Positions 24,150-36,354 of a DNA stretch of 64,000 bases are shown piece by piece. Made by a program: the position numbers and the translations under genes. Source of the stretch: Eupeodes corollae (Eukaryota; Arthropoda; Insecta; Diptera; Syrphidae); the NCBI RefSeq assembly GCF_945859685.1, contig NC_079147.1, positions 168,189,174-168,253,173 on the forward strand, in the 5' to 3' direction. The notes below the pieces were generated by a model. That model was not told the origin of the DNA, ran no database searches, and saw only the letters and a program-made list of their open reading frames with translations. Every line of letters begins with the position of its first letter. Positions within the stretch are counted from its first letter, which is position 1.

Positions 24150-25480
24150 CCCATGGCTTCTCTTCAATTTGCACGATATGACATCTAACGACCCTAAAAC
24201 TATTACAAACCTTTTTGCCTCATTCTTCAACCAATTGTACAGTAATTATCTAGATTTCTTTTCTTAAAAGTTAAGTTATCCAAATCGAAATAAGTTGACA
24301 GAAAATTAAGTATACTTAAATTAAAAAAGTGTGCTACCTGCCTATGTAAACCTCTTACAGTACTGTTTCGTTTTTCCATTTATCACGCTATCTTTCCAAC
24401 GATTTGGAAGGATTCTTTTATTTTTCCTGTTCAAAAAAAGGAACAAGAAATGAGGCCTATAGCCAAGCTTTCCCAAAGCATTGTCTAAAACTTTTCTTAT
24501 ACCCAACAACATGGCTTTTTAAAAGACAGAAATTGTGTCCAAAACTCGAAACCAATTAAAGAAAGGGAATGAAGTGGACGTTATCGTTACAAACTTTAGT
24601 AAAGCCTTTGATAAAATCAGTCACCAAATTATTTACCATAAACTTAAAGCCCTGATTTCCCACCCTTTTTATATCATGGCTCAGATATTACCTAAAGAAC
24701 CGCCGATATAGAGTTTGTTTTTTTTTAGGTTCTCAATCTCCGATCCCTGACAACAGTACACGTACACAGGAATGGTTGAGAGTTAAAAGTCAATAGGCCT
24801 TAGTTCTCAACGGGCTGTTGCGCCACCTAATTTATTTTATTTTTTAATATCCGATCCACATTGGTCCTTTGTTTTCTTAACTATCAGCGATGTTATTAAT
24901 GTCATTGATAATTCAACTGTTTCTATTTACGCTGATAACGTAAAGATTATTTCTACTCTATCTGATTCTGTCTAACACTAAAATGATCTTGACTCATGTC
25001 AGACTTGGTACCAACAAATTTCTTACAACTCAATGTTGCTAAATGCCAATTCATTACATTCACCCGTAAGTGATCACATCTTCCCTACCAACCTATACGA
25101 ACTGGACGATGATTACCATTCATTCTGGGCCAACTCATGCCGTGGCTTCATCAAACGTTGGCCTACAAAATGTTCTAACCCATATGTCACTAAATCCCTA
25201 TAGTGTGGTCTACTATTCATGTCTGGTCTACCCATAAAAGAATTAAATCTGTAAAATAGATTTCCTTCCTAGGGGTGATAATCTATTCTTACCAACTTAT
25301 GAAGATCATTTAAAACTTATTAATCTGCAATCCTCCGAAAACAACCCGCTCACAATTTCTTCCAGAAAAGATTCCTATGTATACTAATCCAAGGAAAGTC
25401 GGACAATCCCCTCTCTCTTGTTTTCGACATATAACGATTCGATCCGCAACCATTCATCTCGTGGCGAAAAACCTCAATTA
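24150..25480 (+). mobile_element. LINE-D (non-LTR retrotransposon) RT fragment, split by a SINE
   Basis: Across frames the + strand reads ITNLFASFFNQLYSNYLDF (24210-24260), IYPTIW/FPTIWKDSFIFPVQKKG (24395-24440), and DVIVTNFSKAFDKISHQIIY (24575-24635) with the first catalytic aspartate region. A SINE fragment intervenes. The frame then continues with VSIYADNVKIISTLSDSV (24925-24975), where YADN replaces YADD, and a thumb segment NPPKTTRSQF near 25335. The same family is seen in reverse at 53365-54545. Several stops per domain show it is dead. Confidence 0.65.
24727..24840 (+). mobile_element. tRNA-derived SINE, 5'-truncated copy inside LINE-D
   Basis: It matches the 3' ~110 bp of the full SINE at 27815-28096: TCCCTGACAACAGTACACG, CACAGGAATGGTTGAGAG, and the end GGGCTGTTGCGCCACC followed by an ATTTT-rich tail. 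LINE-D reading resumes just after the tail. Confidence 0.8.
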
Positions 25481-26815
25481 AAAAGAACCGTATGGCAACT
25501 GCAGCGGTCTCAACGAATTCTTCAGGAACTTCAAATGCTCACTATGCTTCCTCGATAGTGACGTGATATGTTTATACAAACTTAATTCTTTGTGGAATAC
25601 AAAATTTTTTTCCCACTAGAGTAAAATTTATCAAAGAAAACTGAGGTTTTGATTTGAGATGTTAAGAGGTTATAAGGATCAAAGATGTAAGTTTCCGGAT
25701 TTATAAAGCCAATCCCACCTAGAAACACCGGAATATGTTCAAACAAGAAAGGTCTGTAACGGACATATTCGACGCATTACATTTTTGCATGGCCAGAAAT
25801 TACGGACAAAAATACTACAATGTACCAAAGTTAGTAAAAATGTCTGGTCATATGTAAAAACAAAACTACGTCATCGTCAGTTCCTACGCAGTCGTATAGT
25901 TGCTAGAGTACTTGAAGATCTGACACGCACAAATCCGCCCCCGCGCCGGCCCGGATACTATCCTCCCTATTGTTCTGAAGAGGTGTTCTTTAACGCTGGC
26001 AAAACCACTACGTAAGGTTTTCTTTATGTCCTATTCTACTTTTCTGTTTTCGAGCGAATGGAAACATTTTTCCAGCCTGTCCCAAAAAAAGGCGAATCCT
26101 CCTCAACCAATTGCACTCACGTCAATTCTTTTTAACGTCATTCATGGAAACGCTGATTGATTTCCAGCTGAAGAAATATCTTGTCGAACGACAGCTTCTT
26201 AATGACCGGCAGTATCGCTTTCGTAGCAATATGTCCACTGGTAAACTCAAAGAGTTTGGCATCAAGCTCTCTTCAAATAAAGCGTGCTTTTGTTATTGAT
26301 GAATCTCATGTTTGTTGGGTTAGAAATTACCATTCCCTCTGTTCAAGTAGTATTGAAAGGGTTCAAATGATATCCACACAATAAACGCTGTTGTACCCCA
26401 GGACACTAAATTGTCCAATGGGGAATCAAAAATAGTGTAAAATGAAATGCTTCGAAAACTGAATGCTGCCTATTGCCGCAAAAACTTAACCCTCCCCATA
26501 ACCACCATGTGTGGTGCTTGTATCGAGGAGACTGAACAGCTTTCAATTCTAGGTTTTTGGTCACACACCACTATTGTTGTGGAGTGATCATATATTCGAT
26601 ATCTAAAAATTTCCCATATCTGGGCTTGTGCCCCAATATATGATGGATGAAATTGAAAATGATAGGAGATCCTTCTATTACCGAAACATTTGCTTCTCTA
26701 GAACACCGCTGCAAGGTCTCATCATCAGTTGTATTTGTCCCCCAAACAATTCAATCCTATTACCCGTACTAGGAATGCTCATCAATTTAGCCCAATTTCG
26801 GACGTTTGTTTAGGG
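25480..26815 (+). mobile_element. LINE-B copy, linker to RT and thumb, degenerate
   Basis: The copy is collinear with 5640-6285 and then extends further. It shows RQLLNDRQYRFRSNMSTG (26187-26240), the conserved RT motif 0/1 block, then ISCLLG near 26310. After a deletion there is thumb sequence with LKMIGD and ITETFASLEHRCKVSS in adjacent frames (26650-26740). The region from RT motif 1 to the YADD box is missing. Family R sequence begins directly downstream. Confidence 0.65.
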
Positions 26816-27800
26816 ATTCTTTCTATCTAAATTAAAATTAAATCATTTTAATCTAATTTTGTTAAATAGATTTTTAGTCGAAAACAAATGTTTACCAATA
26901 ATAATAGCATTTCTTTAATTTTTACAAATTAAATTAATGACCGAACATCAATTTATAGATTTTATTTTTTTATGAAAAATCAGAGTATTGGATTTTATAA
27001 AAAAAAAACTGAATATCGAAAACAATATATTTTCTGAAATAAAAAAAGGATAGAAGACAATTTTTTTTGAAAAGCTAATTGAGTCGTAAGTAAATTTTGA
27101 CCTAGTTTTAGTATTGTTTTTTTTTGTTAGGTTTTTATTTTTTTATAAGAAAACTGTCAATTCGGGTTTTCCCAAAAATTAACTGAATATTGACAACAAT
27201 GTTTTTAAAAGATAAAGGCAGTTTAAAGATATTTGAGACGAAAATCAATGTTTACCAACTTTGAGTAATGTTTTTTTAGGTTTTTATTTTAAAAACTATC
27301 GATTCCATTTTTTCTCAACATTTTACCAGATGGTAAGAACGTTATGTTTCGTTGCACAAAATTGTTTTGGAGATAAAATCGTTTTGTATTCGTATAATTT
27401 TCGAGGTGATAATTTTTTTTTCTTCAGTTTGTTAGATTTATAAAAAACCGTTAATTGGACTTTTTTTTTAAATATATTTGTTTGATGTTACAATATATTA
27501 TATAAAATTTACTTCAAGTCTCTAGCGTTTTTGGTTCGTATGATATTTAGGGTTAACTTCTTCTATGGTAAAAAACACCCACGCAATTTTCTTTAGAGCC
27601 ATTTCTGCATCTTTTTGCATTATTATCTGTACATCAAAATTTATTTGAAGTCGATATCTCTTCTGTTTCTTGAGCTATAGACGACAAAAAAAAACGCCAC
27701 GAACGTACGGATGTACGCACAGACATCTTTTTTTAAAAATCTTTTATTTCGACTCTAGGGCCCTAGAAATAACTTGCTATTTGAAGTTAAAAATGGATGA
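26815..27800 (+). repeat. Repeat family R, copy 1 (internal ~150-170 bp tandem units)
   Basis: At least four related units can be aligned on the anchor (T)GTCAATT.GGTTTTTC, at about 26980, 27152, 27294 and 27447. Each also holds a TTTACCAA.TTT..GTAATG-like segment and a run of T. The copy ends with TCTTGAGCTATAGACGACA, GAACGTACGGATGTACGCAC (27703-27722) and TTTCGACTCTAGGGCC (27747-27762). The same order is found at 47797-49350, and the start of a third copy at 63339. No protein coding was seen. The class is unknown; a nonautonomous DNA or Helitron-like element with a satellite core is one possibility. Confidence 0.7.
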
Positions 27801-27814
27801 ATGTTAATTAAAGG

Positions 27815-28096
27815 TAGTATCCGTGGCTTGATGGTTTGTGCGATGGACTGTCATGCGAGAGGTCTTGGGTTGGATCCCTGCCTGTGCCACCTTAAGTTTT
27901 ATTCACGGGTACTGCCTCTTGCGAGGAATTCTTGTCATAAAAGTGTGCTTTCTCAAACTAGCCGTTCGGGTTTGGCCTAAAATCGTAGGTCCCTTCCATT
28001 CCTGACAACAGTACTCGCACACAGGAATGGTTGAGAGCTGTAAGTCACTAGGCCCTGGTTCACAACGGACTGTTGCGCCACCCCATTTGATTTTTG
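27815..28096 (+). mobile_element. tRNA-derived SINE, full-length reference copy with 14 bp target-site duplication
   Basis: The copy is flanked by ATGTTAATTAAAGG at 27801-27814 and 28097-28110. It starts with a tRNA-like head: A box GTGGCTTGATGG (27823-27834) and B box-like GGGTTGGATCCC (27867-27878). The body holds CTGCCTCTTGCGAGGAATTC and AGCCGTTCGGGTTTGG, and the 3' end reads AGGCCCTGGTTCACAACGGA then CTGTTGCGCCACC. It is 282 bp long. The last ~35-40 bp match the 3' end of LINE-A, which implies shared retrotransposition machinery. The tRNA of origin cannot be named from this degree of divergence. Confidence 0.9.
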
Positions 28097-28110
28097 ATGT
28101 TAATTAAAGG

Positions 28111-30104
28111 GGGTTCCTTTATAGGTTAGTAAGGCTGTTGAATTATACTAGAAATACCCTCCTAAGAATAGTATCTTTCTAAATGTGGATTAACATACTA
28201 GTCTTATTATTTGAGAACCAAAACCTAAAAGAAACTCTAAACATAATCCAGGTCGAAGGGTGTTGTTTTTTGTGTGGAAGATGATTTTCCTACATGTTTT
28301 GCATACCGAAAACCTATCACTTATAGGATATCCTTACGTTTCATATATAATCCTAGATCACTTGGCATAAGGAAGAAGAATTAAGTTAAAGAATAATCCC
28401 ACATGCGACAAATTTACTTTTGTCATCAGATGTTTTCTTATTTGATGAAAACGTTTTTTTGAAGATGAGACTTAACTCCACAAGCCTTCCTAGATCACAG
28501 ATAGTAAGTACCTCAAAAACACAAAGCAAATATCAAAAATAAATAATTTGAATATTAATTTAATCAAACAATATAACATAACCTGCTGATGTTGATGTCA
28601 CGTATGCTCATTCGTAGTCTCTATCAAATATAATATCAAAACAAGAGGTCGCTTTTTTCAATTCCACATAAATCTCCATAAAAATACATCTGCTACCACA
28701 AAACAAGAATAAGAACATCATCTTCTTTATTTACCATTGAACTTCAAAGTTAGACACTGTCTCTGCCCGTTGTTTGGCTCTTAGTTCCATCCTCCGCAGC
28801 AAAGATTCCGTCACGTTTAATGATAGAAACAGAAACAAAAATAACACCCTTCAATAAATCCTTTTATCTACATCGCTGGGTACTAAGGTAAGGAATTGTG
28901 TTCCTGGAATACAAAAACATACACACTTACACCAATCTTATACAGGATTTCCGGTGAGTGAGAAGCATTTCAATGTTCTGAAATAGATATCAAGATATTT
29001 AATAAGACGATTAAAATCCCGCCTCTTCAATATCCACCTTGTTGACACAAAATTGTAACTTAAACCAGAGATATCTATCTAGTTTAACTACTCCTACTTT
29101 TAGGCTTTGAAAATAAATTAAAGGACAACCGACACAAGCATCTATCTGGTAGAAGATTGTTTTTGGTTCGTCGTCATCATTGTCGTCTGCTGATGGTCAG
29201 GTTGAGACCGAAACTTTGTGTGCTCCTGATGGAACCAGAAGCTAAGAAGCAGGAACGAAGCCAAGTAGGGATCACATCCACAAAAATTCACACTTTCACA
29301 CCCATTATTCATGATTCCTGCAAGTAATTCGACTCAACTTTTTTATTTGTAGGCCTCCTAAAGATAAGGAAGGTAAAATGATATACATATAAGGAATTCC
29401 CAGAGCAGTATACAATTTATCATCCCTGCTGCCATTTTGAGTAAAAATAAAAATTATTCTTTTCTCCTTAGAATCACCTAAACACAAAAAAACTCAATTC
29501 GAAATGAACATTGAATGCTTTTATAAGATAAATACATCCACAATTCATTTTCATTTTAAGCTTTTTTTTGGAAATGGTTGCCAATAAACAAAGAATGACA
29601 TGGTTGAAACTTTTATTTCAAAAGGGCTTTCCAATGGGGACTTGAGAACTTTGAATTTAATTTGTGAATACAACCTTTCTTAATCATGTCATTGTCAATT
29701 TATTCAGTAAACTTGACATTTTCATGATATTAGGGTAAACGAACGAATGAGTAAGGGGCCACTGTTTCAACTAGCTGAAGCCTTGCATTTTTGGGACTGT
29801 ATTTCCATGTAGATACGTATATTGGGCTAGAGTTATGTACAAATATTTCCAATTGTTATATTCGAAATAAAAAACTCATATGATAAGAAGTGTATATTAA
29901 ACTACAAGAACTAATGTACCGATGCGGCATCTCCCGTAACCAAATTTTGTTTCAATGTTCAAAATTATTTATGTGACTTAAGCTTTCTATAGTTAGTTTC
30001 AGCTTGTCTAACGCAAATTTCCCAAAAACCATATGTTAAGGAAATTCTTGATCAAATTTATCAAACGCAGTTAGAAAATAACATTGATTACCTGTCCTAC
30101 AGGT
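28111..30104. other. No gene seen; unique-looking intron sequence
   Basis: The composition is less repetitive than its neighbours, and no TE or exon motif was found on either strand. Frames reach only 60 codons. Confidence 0.5.
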
Positions 30105-32320
30105 ACCGCTACAGTCCTGTGTGAACTAGGGCATCACCCAACAAATTTCCCCATCTAACTCGGTCCCTAGCTATGTGTCTCGCACTCCAAGTTGTTTGAG
30201 GTCACTTTCCAGTTTTCCCCATTGACATCACACCGAGTTCTTCCTATTAGTCAATGTCATCAGCATACGCGAGTAATTGGACCTTAACCTAACCTAATTG
30301 GACAGACTTTTGATAGATATTGCCTATAGAGTTGACGTGGGAGCTCTGCACTATTCTTTCAAGTAAAATGTTAAAAAATCGCATGACAGGGCATCACCTT
30401 GTCTTAAATCGGACGAGTTTGGCAGAGATGCCAAAACTAGACATGGCTCAATACAGCACGTACCTGTAGATGCTGTCACATGCGGCCTTGAAATCGATGA
30501 AAAGATGGTGGGGGTCGATTTGGTGTTCTTGAGTTCTTTCCAGCACCTGCCGTAATGTGAATATTTGATCGACTGTGGACTTTACTGGTCCAATGTTGAA
30601 TGGATCATCCTGCCTGACGTCGTCGCCGTTATACAGTCTACAGAAGTGGTCCTTCTATATCCTCAGCATTGACTGCGATTCCAATATATGATGTTTAAAC
30701 TTTCTACTTTGCAGACTTCGGTTCTAGGTTCATTTACCATGTGAATCTGTGAACATTCGAACTTCATTCTTGCTTTTATACCTCTCAACATCTTCGACCG
30801 CAAACTTCTTATGAACTTTCTTTTTTCTTCTGAGAAGTCGGTGTTCCTCTCGACTCTTCTGCGCAAAGAGCTCAGGAGCAGCTCTCGTCCTTTTATGCAG
30901 CGCTGCTTTGCGTGCCTGTTGTTTGTCTGCATTTGCTTGCCGACATTCCTCATCAAACCAGGGGTTCCTTGTTGGTGGTTTCTTGAAACCCAGCATATCA
31001 GAAGCGACTTCTCTGATTGCATCTTGGCAATGTTGCCACTGGTTTTCGATACATTGTGTTGGCGGCACAGACCTTCGAGAGAGGTTACTTGTAACTCGGT
31101 CGGAAAAAGATTTGGCGATCTCTTGCGATTGTGTCCGTTCGACATTGTATCTTCTCCCAGCATCTCCCTGTTTTGGTTTGGATCTGGAAACCCGAAGTAC
31201 TACCTTGGCTACAACGAGGTAGTTCCTCGGAAAGTTCAGACATCCATGATGCTGGAAGCTTGTAGATTGATCTGGAAAACTCCAAGTTCGTTTGTGGATG
31301 TTGAGGTGTGGAAGACGCGTACTTGCTACCATGACGTTTCGCCCCGCAGCAAAATCTATGAGTTTGAATCCGTTGTCGGAAGTGTTGTCGTGCAGGCTGT
31401 TTTTCTCGACTATTCCACCAAAGATGACTTCCCGTCCTAACTTGGCATTAAAAACGCCCAGGACGATTTTAATATCGTATCTAGGACAATGCTCATATAT
31501 CTTTTGTCTAAGAGCTCGAAAATCATATCTTTGGTGTTGTCATCCTTCTCTTCTGTAGGGTCGTGTGCTCATATCATGCTAATGTTGCCGAATTTAGCCT
31601 TAGCTATAGCTCAAGACTTCTTGCCTTAGTCTGGCTCCAATGACGAAGCCGCATCCAAATAAACGCTGTTATTTTTCTCGGTAGCAGTCACTATAGTAAA
31701 TGTCGCAGTTCTTCATCCTTCTTTTGCCTGGCCCATCCCATCGTAGGTATTACCTGGATGGCGGTGCTGTATGCCTTACAGCAGTTTAGGGCCTCCGCTT
31801 GTTCTTCGGCGGCACGTGGTCTGTTAAGGGACCTAAAAGTCCACGTGCATATCCGAAGTTCGTTGCCCTTAATTCGTTTGCAAAGGTTGTCAACAATAAA
31901 TCCGTCCGTATCGGAGGCTTGTTGGTGCTTCGCAACTATGATGTTCTTACGTGGCCTGGAAGTCACCCCGAAGGCACAACCCCCAACCTGGAGGGCCAAT
32001 TCCTTAGTATAACTCCAAGGACGGAGAGCCGGATAAACCGTTCCTTATAGGCCTGGGCTCCTAATAAGATGTAGAAACCCTATAAGGTGTTCACTAAGTA
32101 GTTAAACCTTACTGGAACTGTAGACTTCACCGTTGATTCCATCTCGGTAATTCCTCCGTTGAGGTCTGGATAAGGAGAGGTGCCTTAGTGGAAACACCTC
32201 TCCCCCCTCTCTCGTTTGCTTCCTCAACAACTTTCCACTGGGGTTCACCACTAGGAGGTGAGAGTAGGAGTTAATACACAGAGATTGGTTTTGAGAAAAA
32301 CCTGTGGACGCTTATGTCAT
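30105..32320 (-). mobile_element. LINE-A copy 4, RTE-like, with long 5' untranslated region and RT deletion
   Basis: On the minus strand it starts with a 5' leader (32320-32000) that extends beyond that of copy 1. The endonuclease N-terminus follows, NELRICTW then FRSLNRPRAAEEQAEAL (31860-31790), and a 200-codon open frame (31332-30730). That frame has LNIHKRTWSFPDQ from the endonuclease end and a WFDEECRQANADKQQARKA linker. The RT reaches the YADD equivalent (GCGTATGCTGATGACATTGA, 30270-30251) and then jumps straight to the 3' untranslated region, so the thumb is deleted. The end is GGACTGTAGCGGTACC. The 209-codon plus-strand frame at 30811-31440 is an antisense shadow. Confidence 0.75.
30283..30294 (+). 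mobile_element. 12 bp CCTAA-type micro-insertion with 9 bp direct repeats
   Basis: CTTAACCTAACC sits between two copies of TAATTGGAC (30274-30282 and 30295-30303), inside the RT of LINE-A copy 4. Removing the insert and one repeat restores collinearity with LINE-A copy 1 (TCCAATAACTCGGATACGC at 3055-3073). The insert resembles the last bases of the LOA-like 3' end, so it looks like an extreme 5' truncation of that element. Confidence 0.65.
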
Positions 32321-33544
32321 CTTGAATACACTGGACATGTCTACCATTTAAAAATTATTTACTAACGAAATAATATATTATATGATAATGATATTTTTGT
32401 GTGTAACTAAAACACTTCATTGGAAAAAAAATTATTTGTTTTGTTGTTGGATGTAACAGTGTCCGATTTATGTGCTTATTTTTTGGCTAACTGCATAATT
32501 TTTTTATAATTTTTTTCGTCGTTTTCAAGTTATAACAAAAATGTCACAAATAGGAACAATTTACAATCCGTCTGTCATGTGGAAGATAATTTATGGTTAA
32601 CCCACAACAAAAAGTTTTTGTAAGCCTCATATTCGGATTGTGTCTTTTGTACATATTTATCAAATAAAAACCTCGTTTGGATGATGTACATACGTGTACT
32701 GTACAGCCCAGATACAGTCAAATCTTTTTCATTGAGAAGGACGAAGTATTAAAGTTTGAAACAGTATTTTATCATTTATGACTTTTCTATGACTTCCTAG
32801 ACTTATTACTTTTGTTAAAAATTTACTTAAAACTATTAAAAGTTACAATAACTTCTTCACTGTACAACTAACTGCATATATGTTTTGTGCTATATCTAGA
32901 AAGTACTTTACTCTTTCCACAATCACACATCCTTTCATACAATAATGGTAGTATCCTTCCCACGTTAACTCTTACCTCTTTAAATAATTACATTATTACA
33001 CCAAACCGCACATAGGTATATTTATCAACATGGTATGATTTATGACGGCAGAGGTAAGTTTAAAGAAGGCATCCATTTTTGTGTATGCATATACTCGTAT
33101 GTGTATGAGAAAATAGGCCATTCAAGGGAAACAACCACTCATAATAGGCATTTTAAAGCACCACTCCTCATACTTCGAAAAAATGACAAAAGTTGTAGAG
33201 CTAATGACATGTCTCATAGAGTAGATCTGACACTTCTAAATATTTCGTAGGGCTTGGAATGGGTTGCATGTTTAGTTTAAATGATAAAAAGAGACTTATG
33301 TACATGAAGACTACCTTTGTAGAAAACATTCTACACCTGAGCTTTTGAATTTGAGGAAGTTGTCAGACCTGAAAATGTCTAGGCAGTCAGATCAATGGTA
33401 AATAATTGTGTAGCAATGAAAAATTTATGTGGTTTCAAAGAAAGTTTACATCTGATAGGTTTTTTATTAACAGAAACGTCAGACGTCAACGGCTAAAATT
33501 GTGAGGCCTGACACGATTATAAAGTAAATTATAAATAAATAGAT
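32321..33544. other. No gene seen
   Basis: AT-rich intron sequence. The 71-codon frame at 33035-33250 has no motif. Confidence 0.45.
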
Positions 33545-33790
33545 AAGGTGGTTCAACAATCCATGGAGAACTAGGGCCTAGTAATATACGACTCTCTACA
33601 ATTCCTGTGTGCGAGTCATTTCAAGGATGGTGGAGACCTTCAATTATTATATCGTATCTAAGATTTACCCTTGGAGGATTTGTCAATTCCTCGCAAAGGG
33701 AGGAAGCCTTGAAAGGAGTGTACCTAAGACCTCTAGTATGACAGTCCTACGCACTAACCATCAGGTCTCGGATACTACAACTAAATTACA
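33545..33790 (-). mobile_element. tRNA-derived SINE, diverged near-full copy
   Basis: On the minus strand it has the head GTAGTATCCGAGACCTGATG, a TAGAGGTCTTAGG segment in place of the B box, TTGCGAGGAATTGACAAATC, CGCACACAGGAATTG on the body, and ends CTAGTTCTCCATGGATTGTTG then AACCACC. Both the boxes and the GCGCCACC end are mutated, so it is old. Confidence 0.75.
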
Positions 33791-33887
33791 ATTTATTATA
33801 CACAGATTATGTCAGATTTCGAATAATACTTGTTTAGACAATTTTGCTTGACTCAACTGTTGTAGATACATGTTGACTTACATACGT

Positions 33888-34960
33888 TAGATTAGGTTAA
33901 AGTGGCTGTCGTTGAAGGACTAGGCCAGTTTAATGGCCCATTGTGATACCACATGCATCTTGAGGCTTTTTTCGAAGCTCAATGGAACCAATTTGAGTCT
34001 CTTACGAAACGTGAAAGAATGATTATGTTAATATTATTAAAATCGTTACAGAACAATTTTTGTAGGCAAGTCTTAAGGTTTTTAATTAGAACGGGATATG
34101 TACAGAGGAGATGAAGAACTGTTGCTTCGTCTTGCTCATCCATACAGCTTCTGAAAAAAGTAATTTGCTATTCCTATTAAACAGTGCCTGCTTATTATCG
34201 AGCTCATATGAGAACAGCTAAGATATAGCAAACACCCTGAGCTTTAAATCTGGTTACACATGTTTTTCGTGACCTGAAACGTAATGATGTTATTCCACCA
34301 GATGTTTGACATTTTGCATTAGCAATAGTTTACATGTAGCCATGGGCATGCCACTGTAAGCTAATCGTTGTTGTACTGTACCATTCCTGGCCAGTTGATC
34401 TGCATCAAAATTTCCTGGAATATCGGCACCCAGCAAAAGTGAATAATAAACTATTGTGCCATTTCCGTTTGAGATAATGGACAGTTATGGACTTTTATAG
34501 ATTTTGTAGAGACAAAGTGCAGAGATTTTATAGGGACCGGACTATCTAAGAATATTCTGATATCATATGTTGATATCACGTTTTCTATAAGCAAGGAAAA
34601 GACTTTTTCTTTCGCAAAAAGTTCCGCTTGGAACACGCTATTTGGAACGGAAAATTTTAGCCGTTTAAAGTTGTTTTTGACCCATCTTTGTAAAAAGTGG
34701 ATTGACTCATCTTCCTCCTAGAAAGGGCTGGAAAGTATAGAAATCTGGAAGTTTCTGTCGAATCGCATTTGGAAGATGTTGTAGTGTGTGTGCTTTGGAA
34801 TTAATTCTAAGTACTTAAGAATTACGGAGTGGCAAATGTTGCTGTTAACCCACTGCGATGTAGCTTTGTCGCAAATAGCTTGCAGCTATTGGTTATCTAA
34901 GTATATCAAGAGGTATTAGGTATAGTAGGGTATCCAGTGCCGCAGACCCGGTTGAGTAAA
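33888..34960 (-). mobile_element. LOA-like LINE, 3' part (RNase H to tail), degenerate
   Basis: Read on the minus strand, it is collinear with 7560-8520 and 55681-56760. It carries the THSLHHLPNAIRQKL-type segment near 34760, the KKSFPCL..NVIST/DIRIFLDSPVPIKSL block (34610-34520, with SDSQAAIKSL decayed), and the CMDEQDEATVLHLLC zinc-knuckle-like block (34145-34105). The tail CCACTTTAACCTAATCTAA is at 33906-33888. It is 5'-truncated near 34960. Confidence 0.7.
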
Positions 34961-36354
34961 CGATAATCAATTCATATTTCAATTTTGACAAAAATAACTA
35001 TCGTGTTTTAGTTTATACTGAATTAGAAACGGGAGGTATTATAAAAAACTTGGACTGGGCAGGCTTTATAACTTAGAATCTATTCAAAAGCACTGCAAGA
35101 CTCACATTAATCTGCCTATTTCCCGAATAAATTCATCAATCAAAATAACGGAAAAACTCACATTAGAATTCCTTGTATTAATTCCTGAAATCTGATTAAG
35201 TTCATGAAAAGTATTTTATTAAAGAACTCGACTTGTTCATGAAGGTTAGTAGCTACCAGCATAGAAGAAATTTTAAAAGTAAAAGCTTTGTCTTCTTCTC
35301 TCCCCTCCTTCCGCATATAATCCTTTACTTTTTTTGTACCTTAATACCAAAAAGATTATGAATACATTCTTTAAGTTTCTTTTTTTATGGTTTTTATGTT
35401 ACCTTGTTATAGCCCTGTTCTACTTTTATTTCCGTCAAGAATGTGGCACTTTGAATGAAATGAGTAATGACACGTTTCATATTGTATAACGTAAACTTTA
35501 TGTAAATATAGTACATTGTGTTTTTGGATTTTGATGTTCTGTTGAAAAATTATAGTTCAGTGAAACGTTAAGATACTTAAATATAACCTTATATAAATCT
35601 TTAAAGAGGTTAAGAATGGATATGTGTACATAGTTAGATGAGAAGGTATTTAGGCTATCTTTCATCTTTTGCCTACCTTTATGACTGCTAATCATTTGGA
35701 TTTTTGAGATATATATATATATATATTATATTAAAAAAGGCAGCGATATAAAAAGTTACGTCATTTTAAAACGAGGATTTTTCACATTTTTGTTTAATGT
35801 TCAGCTTCATGCATATTAATCTTCTAGCCTGATAAGGGCAAGCAGGGAATTCTGATCCTGGTGCAATTTGTGGAATCTGAAGAATCGATTTAAGAATAAT
35901 ATATGTATGTATGTATTTCCTCGTCGTTTGATAATTAAATGGTAAGGTTACAATAGTTTAGCGATTTGTCTGTCAAAAGAATTCAATCACTTATGTAGGT
36001 TTTTGACTGTAAAGTACTGTCGATTAGTCCATTGTTTTAAACGAGTCTCACTTTATAACAACATAAATTAAAACAAAAAAAAACAAGATTTCCATTGAAT
36101 GTTGCCTTGAAAATTCTCGAAATATTATGCACCTTATTTCTGTAAACAACTTTGTACCAAAAACTGTTTGTTCATATCTCAATATTTCGTCTAACAAGTA
36201 TTGAGCCCTTAATGCCATTTTATCATGAGTGACATTTTTAATTAAAAAAAAACTTAATTTTTAAAATTAGCTAGTAACGCATAGAGTCTTGAAGGCTCTT
36301 GTCATAATTAATTAATAATACTGACTATGGGTACAAGTTGTTTCAAGAACTAAC
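34961..36354. other. No gene seen; TA microsatellite
   Basis: A (TA)n run lies at 35708-35726 and a short (ATGT)n run at 35901-35916. From 34985 to 35180 a weakly protein-like LINE thumb pattern can be imagined, but it was not accepted. Confidence 0.45.

Noticed and set aside
27815..27895. Functional tRNA gene
   Set aside because: A and B box-like motifs are present, but no cloverleaf with matched stems can be drawn and the sequence continues into a dispersed SINE body with target duplications.
30811..31440. 209-codon plus-strand open frame, one of the longest in the window
   Set aside because: It is antisense to the LINE-A copy 4 endonuclease/linker frame, which carries real motifs. The plus-strand product has none.
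34985..35180. Additional LINE thumb fragment
   Set aside because: A few residues resemble LINE thumb sequence, but too little continuous similarity can be seen to support it.
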